Source: Sphingomonas sp. PP-CE-1G-424
GTDB lineage: Bacteria > Pseudomonadota > Alphaproteobacteria > Sphingomonadales > Sphingomonadaceae
DNA: 64,000 bases
NCBI RefSeq assembly: GCF_004341085.1
Contig: NZ_SLXW01000001.1
Location: forward strand, 1-64,000
Direction of reading: 5' to 3'
Made by a program: the position numbers and the translations under genes. Shown in pieces: positions 55,174 to 64,000 of this stretch (within the stretch, counting starts at the first letter, position 1; each line of letters begins with the position of its first letter). The notes beneath the pieces were generated by a model. The model made no database searches. It was not told where the DNA came from and saw only the letters and a list, made by a program, of their open reading frames with translations.

Positions 55174-55802
55174 GACGCGCGAGCCTCGTCCTGGGCGCCG
55201 TGCTAGTCCCGCTCGGCTGGGCATTCGCCGCAGCGCCGCTCGGCATGGTCGGGCACATGGCGGGTCACATGATAGCAGTCGCCGTCGCCGCGCCGTTCCT
55301 CGCCTACGGGATCGCGGGGAGTCGCTTCGATCCGGCCGAGCGCTGGCCCGCGGCGGTGACTCCGCTCGCGATGTCGCTTGTCGAACTCGTAGTCGTATGG
55401 CTCTGGCACCTCCCCGCGCTGAGACTGCGCGTCGACATGCATCCGCTCGCGCTGCTCATCGAGCAGGCTAGCTTCCTCATCGCCGGCGTCCTCCTCTGGA
55501 GCGCGGTCCTCGGCACCCGCATCGGCGGCGCCACCGACCGCCGCGCGTCGGGCGTCGCGGCTTTGCTTCTGACCTCGATGCACATGACCCTGCTCGGCGC
55601 GCTGATCGGCCTCGCCCCGCGCCCGCTCTACGCGATGATGGCCCAAATGTGGGGGGGGCACCCGGCGATCCACGGCCTCGACGCCCTCGAAGACCAGCAA
55701 CTCGGCGGCGTCGTCATGCTGATGGTCGGCGCGGCGAGTTATTTCATCGGCGGGCTCGCAATGCTCGGCGGACTGTTGAAGACACGGAGCGCGACCGCAT
55801 GA
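55170..55802 (+). CDS. ctaG: caa3-type oxidase assembly protein CtaG
   Basis: Integral membrane protein of 210 residues with about six spans, of the caa3_CtaG family (distinct from the Cox11-type CtaG). Typical features are paired histidines in HMAGHMIAVAVAAPFLA, the WLWHLPAL segment and TSMHMTLLGALIGLAPRPLY. It probably assists insertion of copper or maturation of the caa3 oxidase. It overlaps genes on both sides by four bases. Confidence 0.88.
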   Translation: MRRASLVLGAVLVPLGWAFAAAPLGMVGHMAGHMIAVAVAAPFLAYGIAGSRFDPAERWPAAVTPLAMSLVELVVVWLWHLPALRLRVDMHPLALLIEQASFLIAGVLLWSAVLGTRIGGATDRRASGVAALLLTSMHMTLLGALIGLAPRPLYAMMAQMWGGHPAIHGLDALEDQQLGGVVMLMVGAASYFIGGLAMLGGLLKTRSATA

Positions 55803-56827
55803 CGATCCGGATAACCTGGGCGCGCGCCGCCGCCGCCATCGTCGGACTGGCGCTTGCCGGGCTGTTGTTCGCGTGGTCGGGCGTGTTCAACATCGCCGCC
55901 TCGTCGGGCCATTGGAAGATCACCGACTGGTTCCTCCACTGGACGATGCGCAACTCGGTCCGCACCTACGCTGCGGTCACCGCCCCCGACGATCCCAAGG
56001 CGAACGAGGGTCTTGTCAGCGCCGCCGGCCTCTTCAAGGCAAGCTGCGCCTCGTGCCACGGCGCGCCCGGCGTCCGCCCGCTACCCGTGATGCAGGCCGC
56101 GACACCCCCTGCCCCAGACCTGTCGATCAACGCGCGCGAGTGGACCGACAAGCAGATCTTCTGGATCCTCAAGCACGGCGTCAAATACACGGGCATGCCC
56201 GGCTGGGCCGCCAAGGACCGCGACGACGAAGTCCGCCGCATGGTCGCCTTCGTCCGCGTGCTGCCGGAAATGTCGCCCGCGACCTATCGCTCGCTGACCG
56301 AAGTGCCGGGCGTCACCGATGCCAGGATTGCCACCTGCGCAGGCTGCCACGGCGCCGACGGACGTGGTCGCGGCCAGCCCGACATGCCCGTTCTTGGCGG
56401 ACAGAGTCCCGCGTATCTTCGCGCAGCATTAGAGGCCTATGCGACCGGAAAACGTCAGAGCGTGGTGATGGCGAACGCCGCCGCGACACTGACGCCTGAG
56501 GACATGACGCGGTTGGCGGATCACTTCGCGGCGATGCCGGGAATCGGCGGCGTCACGCCGTCGGGATCGACCGCAGCTGCCCGGATCGACCGCGAAGGCC
56601 TGCCGAAGGTGCAACTCCCCGCCTGCGCAAGTTGCCACGCTCCCGGCAAGCCCTACCCCGTGCTCGCCGGCCAGCGCGCGAGCTATATCGCGCAACGCCT
56701 GCGTAATTGGCGTGGTGACGAGACGGTGGTGGATGCGCGGAAGTCGCAATCGACGATGCCGGTGATCGCCCGTCGCATCCCTGAGGATATGATTGATCCG
56801 CTTGCCCAGTATTTTGCGGGTCGCTGA
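55799..56827 (+). CDS. Membrane-anchored triheme cytochrome c
   Basis: 342 residues. An uncleaved or signal-like hydrophobic segment (about 10-32) precedes three cytochrome c domains with heme sites CASCH (83-87), CAGCH (180-184) and CASCH (276-280). The later two domains resemble tandem c4-type cytochromes, and the first resembles c-type domains of oxidase-linked electron donors. As the last gene of the coupled caa3 operon it is the probable direct electron donor to CoxB. Confidence 0.92.
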   Translation: MTIRITWARAAAAIVGLALAGLLFAWSGVFNIAASSGHWKITDWFLHWTMRNSVRTYAAVTAPDDPKANEGLVSAAGLFKASCASCHGAPGVRPLPVMQAATPPAPDLSINAREWTDKQIFWILKHGVKYTGMPGWAAKDRDDEVRRMVAFVRVLPEMSPATYRSLTEVPGVTDARIATCAGCHGADGRGRGQPDMPVLGGQSPAYLRAALEAYATGKRQSVVMANAAATLTPEDMTRLADHFAAMPGIGGVTPSGSTAAARIDREGLPKVQLPACASCHAPGKPYPVLAGQRASYIAQRLRNWRGDETVVDARKSQSTMPVIARRIPEDMIDPLAQYFAGR

Positions 56828-57421
56828 ATTACCGCAGGGGCGATGCCGTCGCCCCTTGCACGCAAGGCTTTTGTATCGTGCCCACGCGTGCCGGCGATCA
56901 TGGTTTCAGCGCTCGATCTCCGGCGGCAATCTCAATGCGGCCTCACTTCCAGACATTCGGGGCGGCAGCGCCCTTCCCACCTCTGGACGTTCCATGGATA
57001 GCTCTTGCCCTCCCGTTCGGTGAGGCAAAGGCGTACTATGCCTGATCCGAGATAGGCTGTGAGCTTTGTGGGACCCGGGCCGACGCTGGTGGTGCGCACC
57101 GACGTCTCGCCCATATCTCTTCTGGCGGCGGTGCGCCGCTCATCGTCACCGGCCGATCTACTACTTCTGCGCACCGAGACCACTCGCAGACACTCAGACC
57201 GCCCTTCCCTGCATCCCAACTTCGGCAACTCGTTCATCTGGTTGGGCGGCAGCGCGCGGCGGCCGATCAACTGCCTGGACGGCCTGAAAGGCGAGGATAG
57301 CAATCGACCCGTTTCGACCGGATCAACGCCGAACTGCTGAACGTCATCGAGACCTGATCCGCGCTGCCGATGGCGAACGGCATCGACACGCCGGCACCGA
57401 GCGAGCATCGTCCCGGCCAGC
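56828..57421. other. Intergenic region, no supported gene
   Basis: About 590 bases. Open frames exist on both strands (for example 57059-57340 plus and 56932-57459 minus), but none shows a recognisable family, binding site or typical codon pattern. Confidence 0.5.
56834..56858 (+). terminator. Possible terminator of the oxidase operon
   Basis: A 7-bp GGGGCGA/TCGCCCC stem with a five-base loop lies 9 bases after the stop codon. A TTTT run follows only about 20 bases later, so it is imperfect. Confidence 0.45.
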
Positions 57422-58021
57422 ATGCAGATCGACAGCAAAGACCGGGCAATGCCTGCCATGACTCGCGCCGAGCTATCCCGCTGTCGATGGGCGCAGGGCG
57501 ATCCGTTGCTTGCGGCGTATCACGACGCCGAATGGGGCGTGCCCGAACGCGACCCGCGCGCGCTGTGGGAAAAGCTGATGCTCGACGGATTCCAGGCCGG
57601 GCTGGCCTGGATCACGATCCTGCGCAAACGCGACGCATTCCGGGCTGCCTTCGCGGACTTCGATCCGGACATCGTCGCGCGGTTCGGCGAGCCGGACATC
57701 ATGGCGATGCTCGGCAACGCCGGTATCGTCCGCTCGCGCGCCAAGATCGCAGCGACGATCGGCAATGCCCGCGCCTATCTCGCGATGCGCGACGCCGGCG
57801 AGGATTTCGGTGGCTTCGTCTGGAGTTTCGTCGATGGTACGCCGGTGATCGACGACGGTACCAAGGCGCTGACCCGCTCGCCTGCGTCCGAAGCCCTATC
57901 CGCGGCGCTCAAGCAGCGCGGGTTCAAGTTCGTCGGCCCCGTCATCGTCTACGCCTGGATGCAGGCCTGCGGTCTCGTGAACGACCACAAGACATGCTGT
58001 TTCCGTCGAACCGAACTGTGA
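57422..58021 (+). CDS. tag: DNA-3-methyladenine glycosylase I
   Basis: Base-excision repair enzyme removing 3-methyladenine. 199 residues from the ATG at 57422; ATGs at 57449 and 57458 are equally possible and would be closer to the usual length. The N-terminal CRWAQGDPLLAAYHDAEWGV and C-terminal GLVNDHKTCCFR segments supply the Cys/His zinc ligands typical of Tag. FQAGLAWITILRKRDAFRAA contains the helix-hairpin-helix-associated core. It appears intact amid decayed neighbours. Confidence 0.93.
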   Translation: MQIDSKDRAMPAMTRAELSRCRWAQGDPLLAAYHDAEWGVPERDPRALWEKLMLDGFQAGLAWITILRKRDAFRAAFADFDPDIVARFGEPDIMAMLGNAGIVRSRAKIAATIGNARAYLAMRDAGEDFGGFVWSFVDGTPVIDDGTKALTRSPASEALSAALKQRGFKFVGPVIVYAWMQACGLVNDHKTCCFRRTEL

Positions 58022-58151
58022 ATGCGCCGCCGCCGGGGTCTGGCGACCACTCCCGTGCAGGGACCGTACGGACCATAGCTGTTCGCTATCCCGGCTGAAC
58101 GATCGCCGCGACGATGCCGGCCTCCAGGACCACCGTTTAGGCGACCATGCG

Positions 58152-58550
58152 ATGATGCCGCTGACGCTGTTCGTCTGGCTGACCTTGCTGACGCTGCGGC
58201 TGTACGGCGCGCTGGGCGGATTGCTGGTGTTGCTGCCGTATTGGTTGATCGTCAGCGGCGGATACACACCGACCCAGGCGGGTTTCGCGTTGCTCCCCTT
58301 CTCGATCGTGATCGGCACCGCATCCCGCTTTGCCGGACGACTGAGCGAGCGGATCGGCCCGCGCTGGCCGCCGACGATCAGGCCAATCGTTACCGGGGTG
58401 GGCTTCGCGCCGATGACGACCGTCGACCCTAGGGCCCGCTTTTGGGGCAACGTGCTGCCAGGCCTCGTGGTGATCGCGCTCGGGATGCCGCGCGGTCGCT
58501 CCGCTCACGACCGCGATACGACCAATTTTGACGCCCGGCTATCTGCTCGC
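58152..58550 (+). pseudogene. MFS (DHA2/EmrB-like) transporter remnant
   Basis: Only a C-terminal part remains. PLTLFVWLTLLTLRLYGALG and GGLLVLLPYWLIVSGGYTPT match the third quarter of 14-span DHA2 transporters. A frame disruption occurs near 58488: the expected V-A-P-L-T-T-A segment is readable only after adding one base. Both ends of the gene are missing, so no function is expected. Confidence 0.7.
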
Positions 58551-58741
58551 GATGTCTCAATAAGAAAGAAAACGGCCTGTCCGCGATTGGGAAGGCGGAT
58601 GGCGTTAGCGGACGTCGCGTGACGCTGCGGCCTTTCTCAAAAGGGATCAAGCTTCAGGAAACGTAACGGGCACAGAATAGTCCCACGGACGCGGCCTCCA
58701 ACCGCCGGAGCAAAGATAATCTGACACGACGAACTACGTCC

Positions 58742-59002
58742 TCAGCTGGACTGTCGCGTTTCTCTCCGTGTCGCCTTACGGCGGAGCAGTAAGCCACCAA
58801 CTATGAGGACAATCACGATACCTACCGGCATCTGTACCAGCCAGAACCTGTCATCGCTGCCAAGATCCCAAGGCCAAGCATGACAGCTTGAGGCACCTAG
58901 CGAATATCCACATGCCAGATTTGACAGGTAAACGTAGAACAGGATCGCACAGCCGCTGACAAAGGCCGACAAGGCAAAAAGGAGATTGGACAGGAGCCGC
59001 AT
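58742..59002 (-). CDS. Small two-span membrane protein, unknown function
   Basis: 86 residues. Two hydrophobic segments (LLFALSAFVSGCAILFYVYL, about 6-25, and WLVQMPVGIVIVLIVGGLLL, about 54-73) flank a short loop with two cysteines (CGYSLGASSCHAW), which may form a disulfide outside the cytoplasm. A basic C-terminal tail follows. No family recognised, but composition and topology look like a real protein. Confidence 0.5.
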   Translation of the reverse strand: MRLLSNLLFALSAFVSGCAILFYVYLSNLACGYSLGASSCHAWPWDLGSDDRFWLVQMPVGIVIVLIVGGLLLRRKATRRETRQSS

Positions 59003-59515
59003 GTCGACGGTCTGCTACAGCGCGACCACTACGGCAAGGGCGTGTTGTCTTGATAGGGGCGGCGGTACACAAAACACGTCCGCTCAGATGACGCAGACAC
59101 CTGTTTGTCCTCTTCGTCGCTTGCTCAAAAACGAACCCCTAGCGGGGCAGTCGCCTAGGCGATCGCACCGAGCCGTCCGGGCACCCCCTTTTTCCGAAGC
59201 TCTTCCTGATTGCTCTCTCCCAAAATAGGCTGTCAGAGACGGAGAAACGGCAAAGATCGCGCTTAACGAATGGCCGTTATTGGGAGCCGGATCGCCAGCC
59301 TGAACGTCTGGGTGTGGGCGAACGCACCTCTGCCCTACGACTTTAGGCCAGACCCAAGAGTGGACGTTCAGCAGGGCTTTTCCGCTCCGCGGCATCAGAC
59401 GCTCGTTCATAAATCTGATCGGTGGGGTGAGCCAAAGCAAAATGTTCAGACGTGCGAGCGCGTTCAAAGCCTGGTTGCGGAACGGTATAGCCACTCCGAC
59501 GCAGCGCGAGCGTGA
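59003..59515. other. Region without a supported gene
   Basis: About 510 bases. Short open frames occur on both strands but none has family features. The surrounding fragments suggest decayed DNA. Confidence 0.45.
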
Positions 59516-59748
59516 TAGCCATCCCTTTCTATAGCAACCTCCACTTGGCGATCACTGGACACGGCATCGCCTGCCTGCCGCCGTTCGCGGTGCGGCAGGA
59601 AATCCTCGACGGTCGGCTCGTGTCGTTGCTGGAACAGCATGTCCACGCGGTCGATCAGTTCAGCGTATTGTGGCCAGCCAGCCGCCAGGTGGCGGCACGG
59701 TTGCGGGCGTTCATCGATTTCATGACGTCCCGCCTGACACCGGAGTAA
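59516..59748 (+). pseudogene. LysR family regulator, C-terminal remnant
   Basis: About 76 residues (from ITGHGIACLPPFAVRQEILD to LRAFIDFMTSRL) match the last part of the LysR substrate-binding domain, including the typical G-x-G-I-A-x-L-P and the terminal F-I/V-D-F-x-x-x-x-L pattern. The DNA-binding half and most of the effector domain are absent. Confidence 0.7.
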
Positions 59749-59803
59749 CCGTAGAATCGATGCAAATGATGGCACGTTTACCGACGCAGCCCCTCGACAT
59801 CGT

Positions 59804-60490
59804 CTACGGGGTCGTGGCCAAGTCGCGCCTGACCGCGTCGAGCGAGATCGGCGAGGCCGGCAACACGAAGCGCGACGCCGGTATGCGCGCGTGATTGATC
59901 GTGTCGAGTGTCATCCCGAGGAAGACAAGCGGTGCGCCCTTGTCCAGCATACCCTCCATGAAAGCCCACGGGTTTTCGGCGCCGAAAATGCCGTGCATCG
60001 TGCCGATCGACGCGGCGAACTGCTTGCGCATCACTGCGGCAAGCGGCGCCAGGGTCGGATCGTCGCTGACGACCAGATAGGGTTCGTCGTCGCCCCCGCT
60101 CTTGCCGTCGAAGATCAGGCCATAGGCCACCCCCTTGCGCCCCCGGATGCTGACCGGGCCGCGTGGGACGAGACGCGCGTCCGCCTCGCTATTGTGCGGC
60201 GACGATCGCACATTGGGCTTCACCTGTTCGATCATCGCGGTGGCGATGTCCTCCTGCCGCATGACCGTCGGCCCGGCAGCATTGGTCTCTACGAGATAGT
60301 CTCGCCCCGCCCTGGTAAGGAAATAATGGGAAGCGTCGCCGATCGTCACCCGGAAATCGCCCTCGGTGGCGATCTCGATCGTCATCGCTCTGTTGTCGTC
60401 GGAACCGACATAGTGTGCCGTCATGTCGGCAAAGGCAGGACCAGCCCATGCCGCCGCGGTGACGGCCAGAAACGCAAACCCAAGCTTCAT
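59804..60490 (-). CDS. Periplasmic protein of unknown function
   Basis: 228 residues with a clear signal peptide (MKLGFAFLAVTAAAWAGPAF, cleavage after AFA near residue 21). The rest is soluble and unrecognised; MTAHYVGSDDNRAMTIEIAT at the mature start is typical of small periplasmic proteins. It is divergent from the broken siderophore receptor and shares a Fur-like operator region with it. The open frame extends 32 codons upstream, but the signal peptide fixes the start. Confidence 0.75.
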   Translation of the reverse strand: MKLGFAFLAVTAAAWAGPAFADMTAHYVGSDDNRAMTIEIATEGDFRVTIGDASHYFLTRAGRDYLVETNAAGPTVMRQEDIATAMIEQVKPNVRSSPHNSEADARLVPRGPVSIRGRKGVAYGLIFDGKSGGDDEPYLVVSDDPTLAPLAAVMRKQFAASIGTMHGIFGAENPWAFMEGMLDKGAPLVFLGMTLDTINHARIPASRFVLPASPISLDAVRRDLATTP

Positions 60491-60581
60491 GTCTCCTCCG
60501 TTGGTAAAAGGGAACCGGGTGCACTCCGTAGCACAAGCCGGACCTCTACGCTGGCCACCGTTACCTATCCGAAACAATATA

Positions 60582-60601
60582 TGCAACTCATTCGCATTAG
60601 C
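60582..60601. promoter_or_regulatory. Fur-like operator between divergent genes
   Basis: TGCAACTCATTCGCATTAGC, 92 bases from the periplasmic protein start and 35 from the receptor start. It aligns with the sites at 35325-35349 and 39567-39588, especially over ATTCGCATTA. Confidence 0.6.
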
Positions 60602-60635
60602 TTAATTGCCACCCCCTCAAAAGGGGTACGCAAAC

Positions 60636-62415
60636 ATGAGGCTTCAAACGACGCCCCGATTTTCGCGCAACGCCGCACTGGGGGACTGACCCTAGCGATA
60701 CTGGCGCCGCTCCCGGCCCTCGCGCACGCGATCGAGCAGGCCAGCGTTCCGACGGCTGATGCCACCGGCGCCGAGATCATCGTCCAGGCCAGCCGGTCCG
60801 CGGACGGGTATCGGCCGACGGATTCCTACGTCGCATCCGGGGTTGCAGCCGATGTCCTCAACACGCCCCGTTCGATCAGCATGGCCAGCCAGCAGGTCCT
60901 GCAGGATCGCGGCGTGATCAACCTCGAACAGGCGATCAAGACGCTGCCGGGCGTGAGCCAGGACAACAGCTTCGGGGGTACGCAGGACAGCTTCAACATC
61001 CGTGGCTTTCGCGTGTATTCCTCAGTCGCCTCGACCAATCCGGGTATCCTGATCGACGGCTTGCGCGGCGCAATGGCGCGAGGCTTCCAGGCCAATACCG
61101 ACCGGGTCGAACTGCTCCCCGGCCCCTCGGCGATGCTCTATGGCCGGACCGAGCCCGGCGGCGTCATCAACATCGTCCGCAAGCAGCCGCTCTATACCGC
61201 GTTCGAGGGTAACATCGGCAGCTACGGCCAATACCGCGCGGTCGGCGATCTGTTTGGCCCGATCGGCCAGCTTGCCGGGGGCGAAACCGCCTACCGTCTC
61301 GTGGTCGCCGGTGAGAAGCAGGGTTATTGGCGCACTGTCGGCCACGACATGCGCAACCTGCTGATCGCACCGTCGCTGGGCTGGCGTGGCGACAAGGTGC
61401 AGCTGGTGCCGCCTATGGGTATGACGACAGCACCGCGCCGATGGATCGCGGCACGATCCTGCAGAACGGCAAGCCCGTCGCGGTGCCGGCAAAGCGCAGC
61501 TTTTCGGAGGATTTCTCGCGCTATCACAGCGTCAGCCATTTCGTCCGCGGCAATCTCGATTACGCGGCCACCGACTGGCTCACGCTGCGGATGCGCGCGG
61601 CGTACATGAACTACCTCACCTCCGACGTGCAGGTGAATGCGTCGCGGCTGAACGCGCAGGGCGACCTGACTCCGTTCGTGCTTGCCAATCGTCATGGCCG
61701 CCAAGAGAACACCTATTTTCAGGAAACCGGCGTCGCGACGTTCGCCACCGGCCAGCTCAAGCATGAACTGCTGGTCGGCGCGGCGCAGGGCGAGGTCAGC
61801 GACGATTCCAGCAAAGGCGTGTTCCTGCCGAGCGCGTCGCTGCTCTACCGCCTGACCGATCGCGTCAGCGTCTATGGCAGCTACAGCACATCCTACCATC
61901 CGAACGCATCGGTCCCCGCCGCCGGGCCGGTTCCCGCCTCGGGACCGTTCGCACCCGAAAAGGGCGAAGGCTGGGAAGCCGGCGCAAAGGCCGAGTTCTT
62001 CGGCGGCAAGCTGCTGACGACCGCCGCTTTGTTCCGGATCGACAAGACCAACGTACTGACCACGTCCGACGACGTTACCTCGACCGTGGGCAGCGTGCGC
62101 GCGCAGGGCGGCCAGCTGACGGTTTCGGGTCAGGTCACGCCGGCGTTCAACCTGACCGCCAGCTACACCTATCTCGATGCTAAGGTGCGCGACGATCCGA
62201 CGCTCGGCGGCAATCGCTTCGTCAATGTCCCCACCGACAAGGGCTCGATCCTCGGCACGTACGAGATCAGGTCGAGTGCGCTCAAGGGACTGGCGGCGGG
62301 CTCGGGCATCACCGCCTCCAGCCGGATCGCCATCGACACCGCCAACTCGGCATTTCCGCCCAGCTACGCCATGGTCGATGCGGTGCTGCGCTACCGGGCG
62401 CGACTGGCCAACGGC
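60636..62415 (+). pseudogene. TonB-dependent siderophore receptor, frameshifted and truncated
   Basis: The ATG at 60636 begins a plausible signal peptide (MRLQTTPRFSRNAAL) that runs into a stop after one missing G in the G run at 60680-60684. Adding one G restores GGLTLAILAPLPALAHA and the whole plug (PRSISMASQQVLQDRGVINL, NIRGFRVYSSVASTNPGILI, LLPGPSAMLYGRTEPGGVIN). A second missing base near 61410 shifts the frame again; after it the barrel continues (APMDRGTILQNGKPVAVPA). The stretch between HELLVGA and SASLLYRLTDRVSVYG seems too short, suggesting an internal deletion of roughly 100 residues. The C-terminal barrel strands are missing because the frame joins an aminotransferase. Confidence 0.85.
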
Positions 62416-63264
62416 ATGATCTGCCGCTTCCTGCTCGAACCCGGCGACACCGTGCTGGTCGACGATCCGTGCTATTTCAACTTCCTCGCTTTGCTACGCG
62501 CGCACCGGGTCAAGGTGGTTGGCGTCCCGATGACGCCAATGGGGCCGGACGTAGCGGCGTTTGCAGCCGTGCTGGCGGAGCACCGCCCACGCTTCTACCT
62601 GACCAATTCCGCGGTCCATAATCCAACCGGCGCCACGCTGGCGGCAGCGACCGCGCACAAGCTGCTGAAGCTCGCAGAGGCGCATGACCTGGTCGTCGTC
62701 GAGGACGACATCTTCGCCGATTTCGAACACATCGTCGCGCCGCGGCTCGCTGCATTCGACGGGCTCGACCGCGTGATCCGCATCGGCAGCTTCTCGAAGT
62801 CGCTCTCCGCGGCCGTCCGCTGCGGCCATATCGTCGCGCGGCCAGACTGGATCGAGGCGCTCGCCGATCTGCGGATCGCGACATCGATGTCAGGCAATCC
62901 GCTGTCGGCCGACCTGCTTCACGGCGTCCTGATCGTCGGCAGCTATCGCCGGCATGTCGAGACCGTCCGCGCCCGACTGGCGCGCGCGATGGCGCGGACG
63001 GCGAAGCGACTCCGCGCGGTCGGGATCGAACCGTGGATCGAGCCCGACGCTGGCATCTTCCTCTGGGCGCGGTTACCGGACGGAATGGACGCGGTCGCGC
63101 TTGCCCGCGCTGCGCTGGCGGAAGGCATCGTGCTCGCACCTGGCAACGTGTTCAGCACCAGCGGCGCGTGGAGCGACTATCTTCGGTTCAACGTGTCGAT
63201 GTGCGACGATGAAGCGCTGTTTGCATTTCTGACGAAGCAGTGTCGCGCTGCCGCCCAAGGCTAG
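62416..63264 (+). pseudogene. MocR-type PLP-dependent aminotransferase, N-terminally truncated
   Basis: About 282 residues in the same frame as the receptor fragment. ICRFLLEPGDTVLVDDPCYF, TNSAVHNPTGATLAAATAHK, VVVEDDIFADFEH and the PLP lysine segment RIGSFSKSLSAAVRCGHI are typical of aminotransferase-fold MocR/PdxR-like regulators. The GntR DNA-binding domain and the start of the aminotransferase domain are lost. The natural C terminus is present. Expression would depend on the defective receptor frame or a start at the ATG at 62416. Confidence 0.8.
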
Positions 63265-64000
63265 CGATAATTACTATTCACTGATGGGCAGCAGACTGTC
63301 GATCATGTGATTGACGAACTCCCGGAACTCGGCGCGACGGTGGCAACGTCGTGTTCCTTGTGAGCCTTCCGGTCGCCCGCGAAGCTTTTCCTCTCCCAAT
63401 TCCGATATTCGTCATGCGATAAACTAACCTTTTTGGTCGCGATCTGACGAGCAAAAACGTGGGGGATATGATCATCTACGGCGGCAGAAGTGGAGGCAAA
63501 GATGACTGCCAGTTCCCCGGTAGCGCAGGCGAGTGCCTGACCGATCACGCTTCGGCAGGTATGAGATGCCGGCGCAAGCACCCTTCTATGCGGGCAGCAC
63601 CCGCCTCAACAGCACCAGAGCGCGCCGCTTGCCAGGTGAGGGTTGGCGCAGGGGCCCGCGGGAAGCAACATCGGCGGCTCGGGATGCCAGAGGCCCAACC
63701 GCCGCTGGAGGTTCGGCATCTCGGAATCGATCACCGCTAGCGTTTTGCCACCCCCAAAGCGCGTTGCGCTTCGATAGCGCATCGCCTCCCGCATAGCACT
63801 TGTCCGGCCCGATCCGGCTCACCGTCATCCGGAAGCCGAACGGCGCATCCTGAGTGCAAAGTCAATAATGCGCGCGGCCACCGGCGCCTCGGATAGTGCG
63901 GTAGGCGCGGCCTGTCCGCCCGATCCCGCGAGCGCGGTTGCGATCTGCGATTTTATCATTTCTGTCGAAAGTCTCCGCCCCGCGCCACAGTCTTCCGGCA
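63265..64000. other. Terminal region without a confident gene
   Basis: About 735 bases. Minus-strand frames near 63586-63830 contain short stretches (AMRYRSATRFGGGKTLAVID in one frame, DKCYAGGDALSK in another) that faintly recall a frameshifted Glu/Leu/Phe/Val dehydrogenase. This is too weak to annotate as a gene. Confidence 0.35.

Noticed and set aside
56932..57459. 175-codon minus-strand frame between the oxidase operon and tag
   Set aside because: No recognisable domain, overlaps the tag start, and several equally long frames exist on the other strand.
59084..59494. 136-codon minus-strand frame
   Set aside because: No signal, membrane or family feature, and it lies between gene remnants; more likely chance.

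Overview
This window is a piece of chromosome from an alphaproteobacterium of the Sphingomonadaceae, most likely Sphingomonas or a close relative. The evidence is the high GC content, the gene order pyrH-frr-uppS-cdsA-dxr-rseP-bamA-skp-fabZ without any lpx genes, the many TonB-dependent receptors, and protein sequences of sphingomonad type. No rRNA, tRNA, CRISPR array or complete transposon was recognised.

Region 1 (about 0.4-16 kb) is conserved housekeeping DNA, mostly on the minus strand. It contains rpsB-tsf, pyrH-frr, undecaprenyl and phospholipid precursor synthesis (uppS, cdsA, dxr), the envelope assembly genes rseP, bamA and skp, then fabZ, rpmE and a PilZ protein. Next come the phosphatidylethanolamine branch (psd, pssA) and, on the plus strand, isocitrate dehydrogenase.

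Region 2 (16-31 kb) holds a KefB-type antiporter, a rearranged pyrimidine-catabolism cluster (rutB-rutC-rutD-rutA) beside an acyl-CoA synthetase, and dnaE. It also holds an HdeD-like membrane protein and a lipoprotein-export operon (LolC/E-type permease, lolD, a GNAT acetyltransferase, glutathione peroxidase). Palindromic REP-like repeats lie in most gaps, and one copy sits in frame inside dnaE.

Region 3 (31-51 kb) is accessory DNA dominated by iron and envelope functions. It starts with a decayed heavy-metal RND pump and an AraC-controlled oxidoreductase pair. Then comes an apparently Fur-controlled operon, PepSY membrane protein - DUF2271 - DUF4198 - ApbE. The DUF2271 protein carries a DGVSGAT motif that looks like an FMN attachment site for the ApbE flavin transferase. 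A second Fur-like operator serves a divergent DUF4198 gene and a heme-type TonB receptor. I read 35.3-42.9 kb as one iron-responsive extracytosolic flavin/heme module. It is followed by an AraC-linked cluster of unknown genes and a FecI/FecR/STN-TonB-receptor/metallophosphoesterase unit.

Region 4 (51-57 kb) is a caa3-type cytochrome oxidase operon: CoxB with cytochrome c, a fused CoxA-CoxC, a small membrane protein, CtaG and a triheme cytochrome c. Consecutive genes overlap by four bases.

Region 5 (57-64 kb) is largely a graveyard. After an intact tag gene it contains an MFS fragment, a LysR fragment and a frameshifted siderophore receptor whose C terminus is fused in frame to the catalytic half of a MocR-type aminotransferase. 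A third Fur-like operator lies upstream of that receptor.
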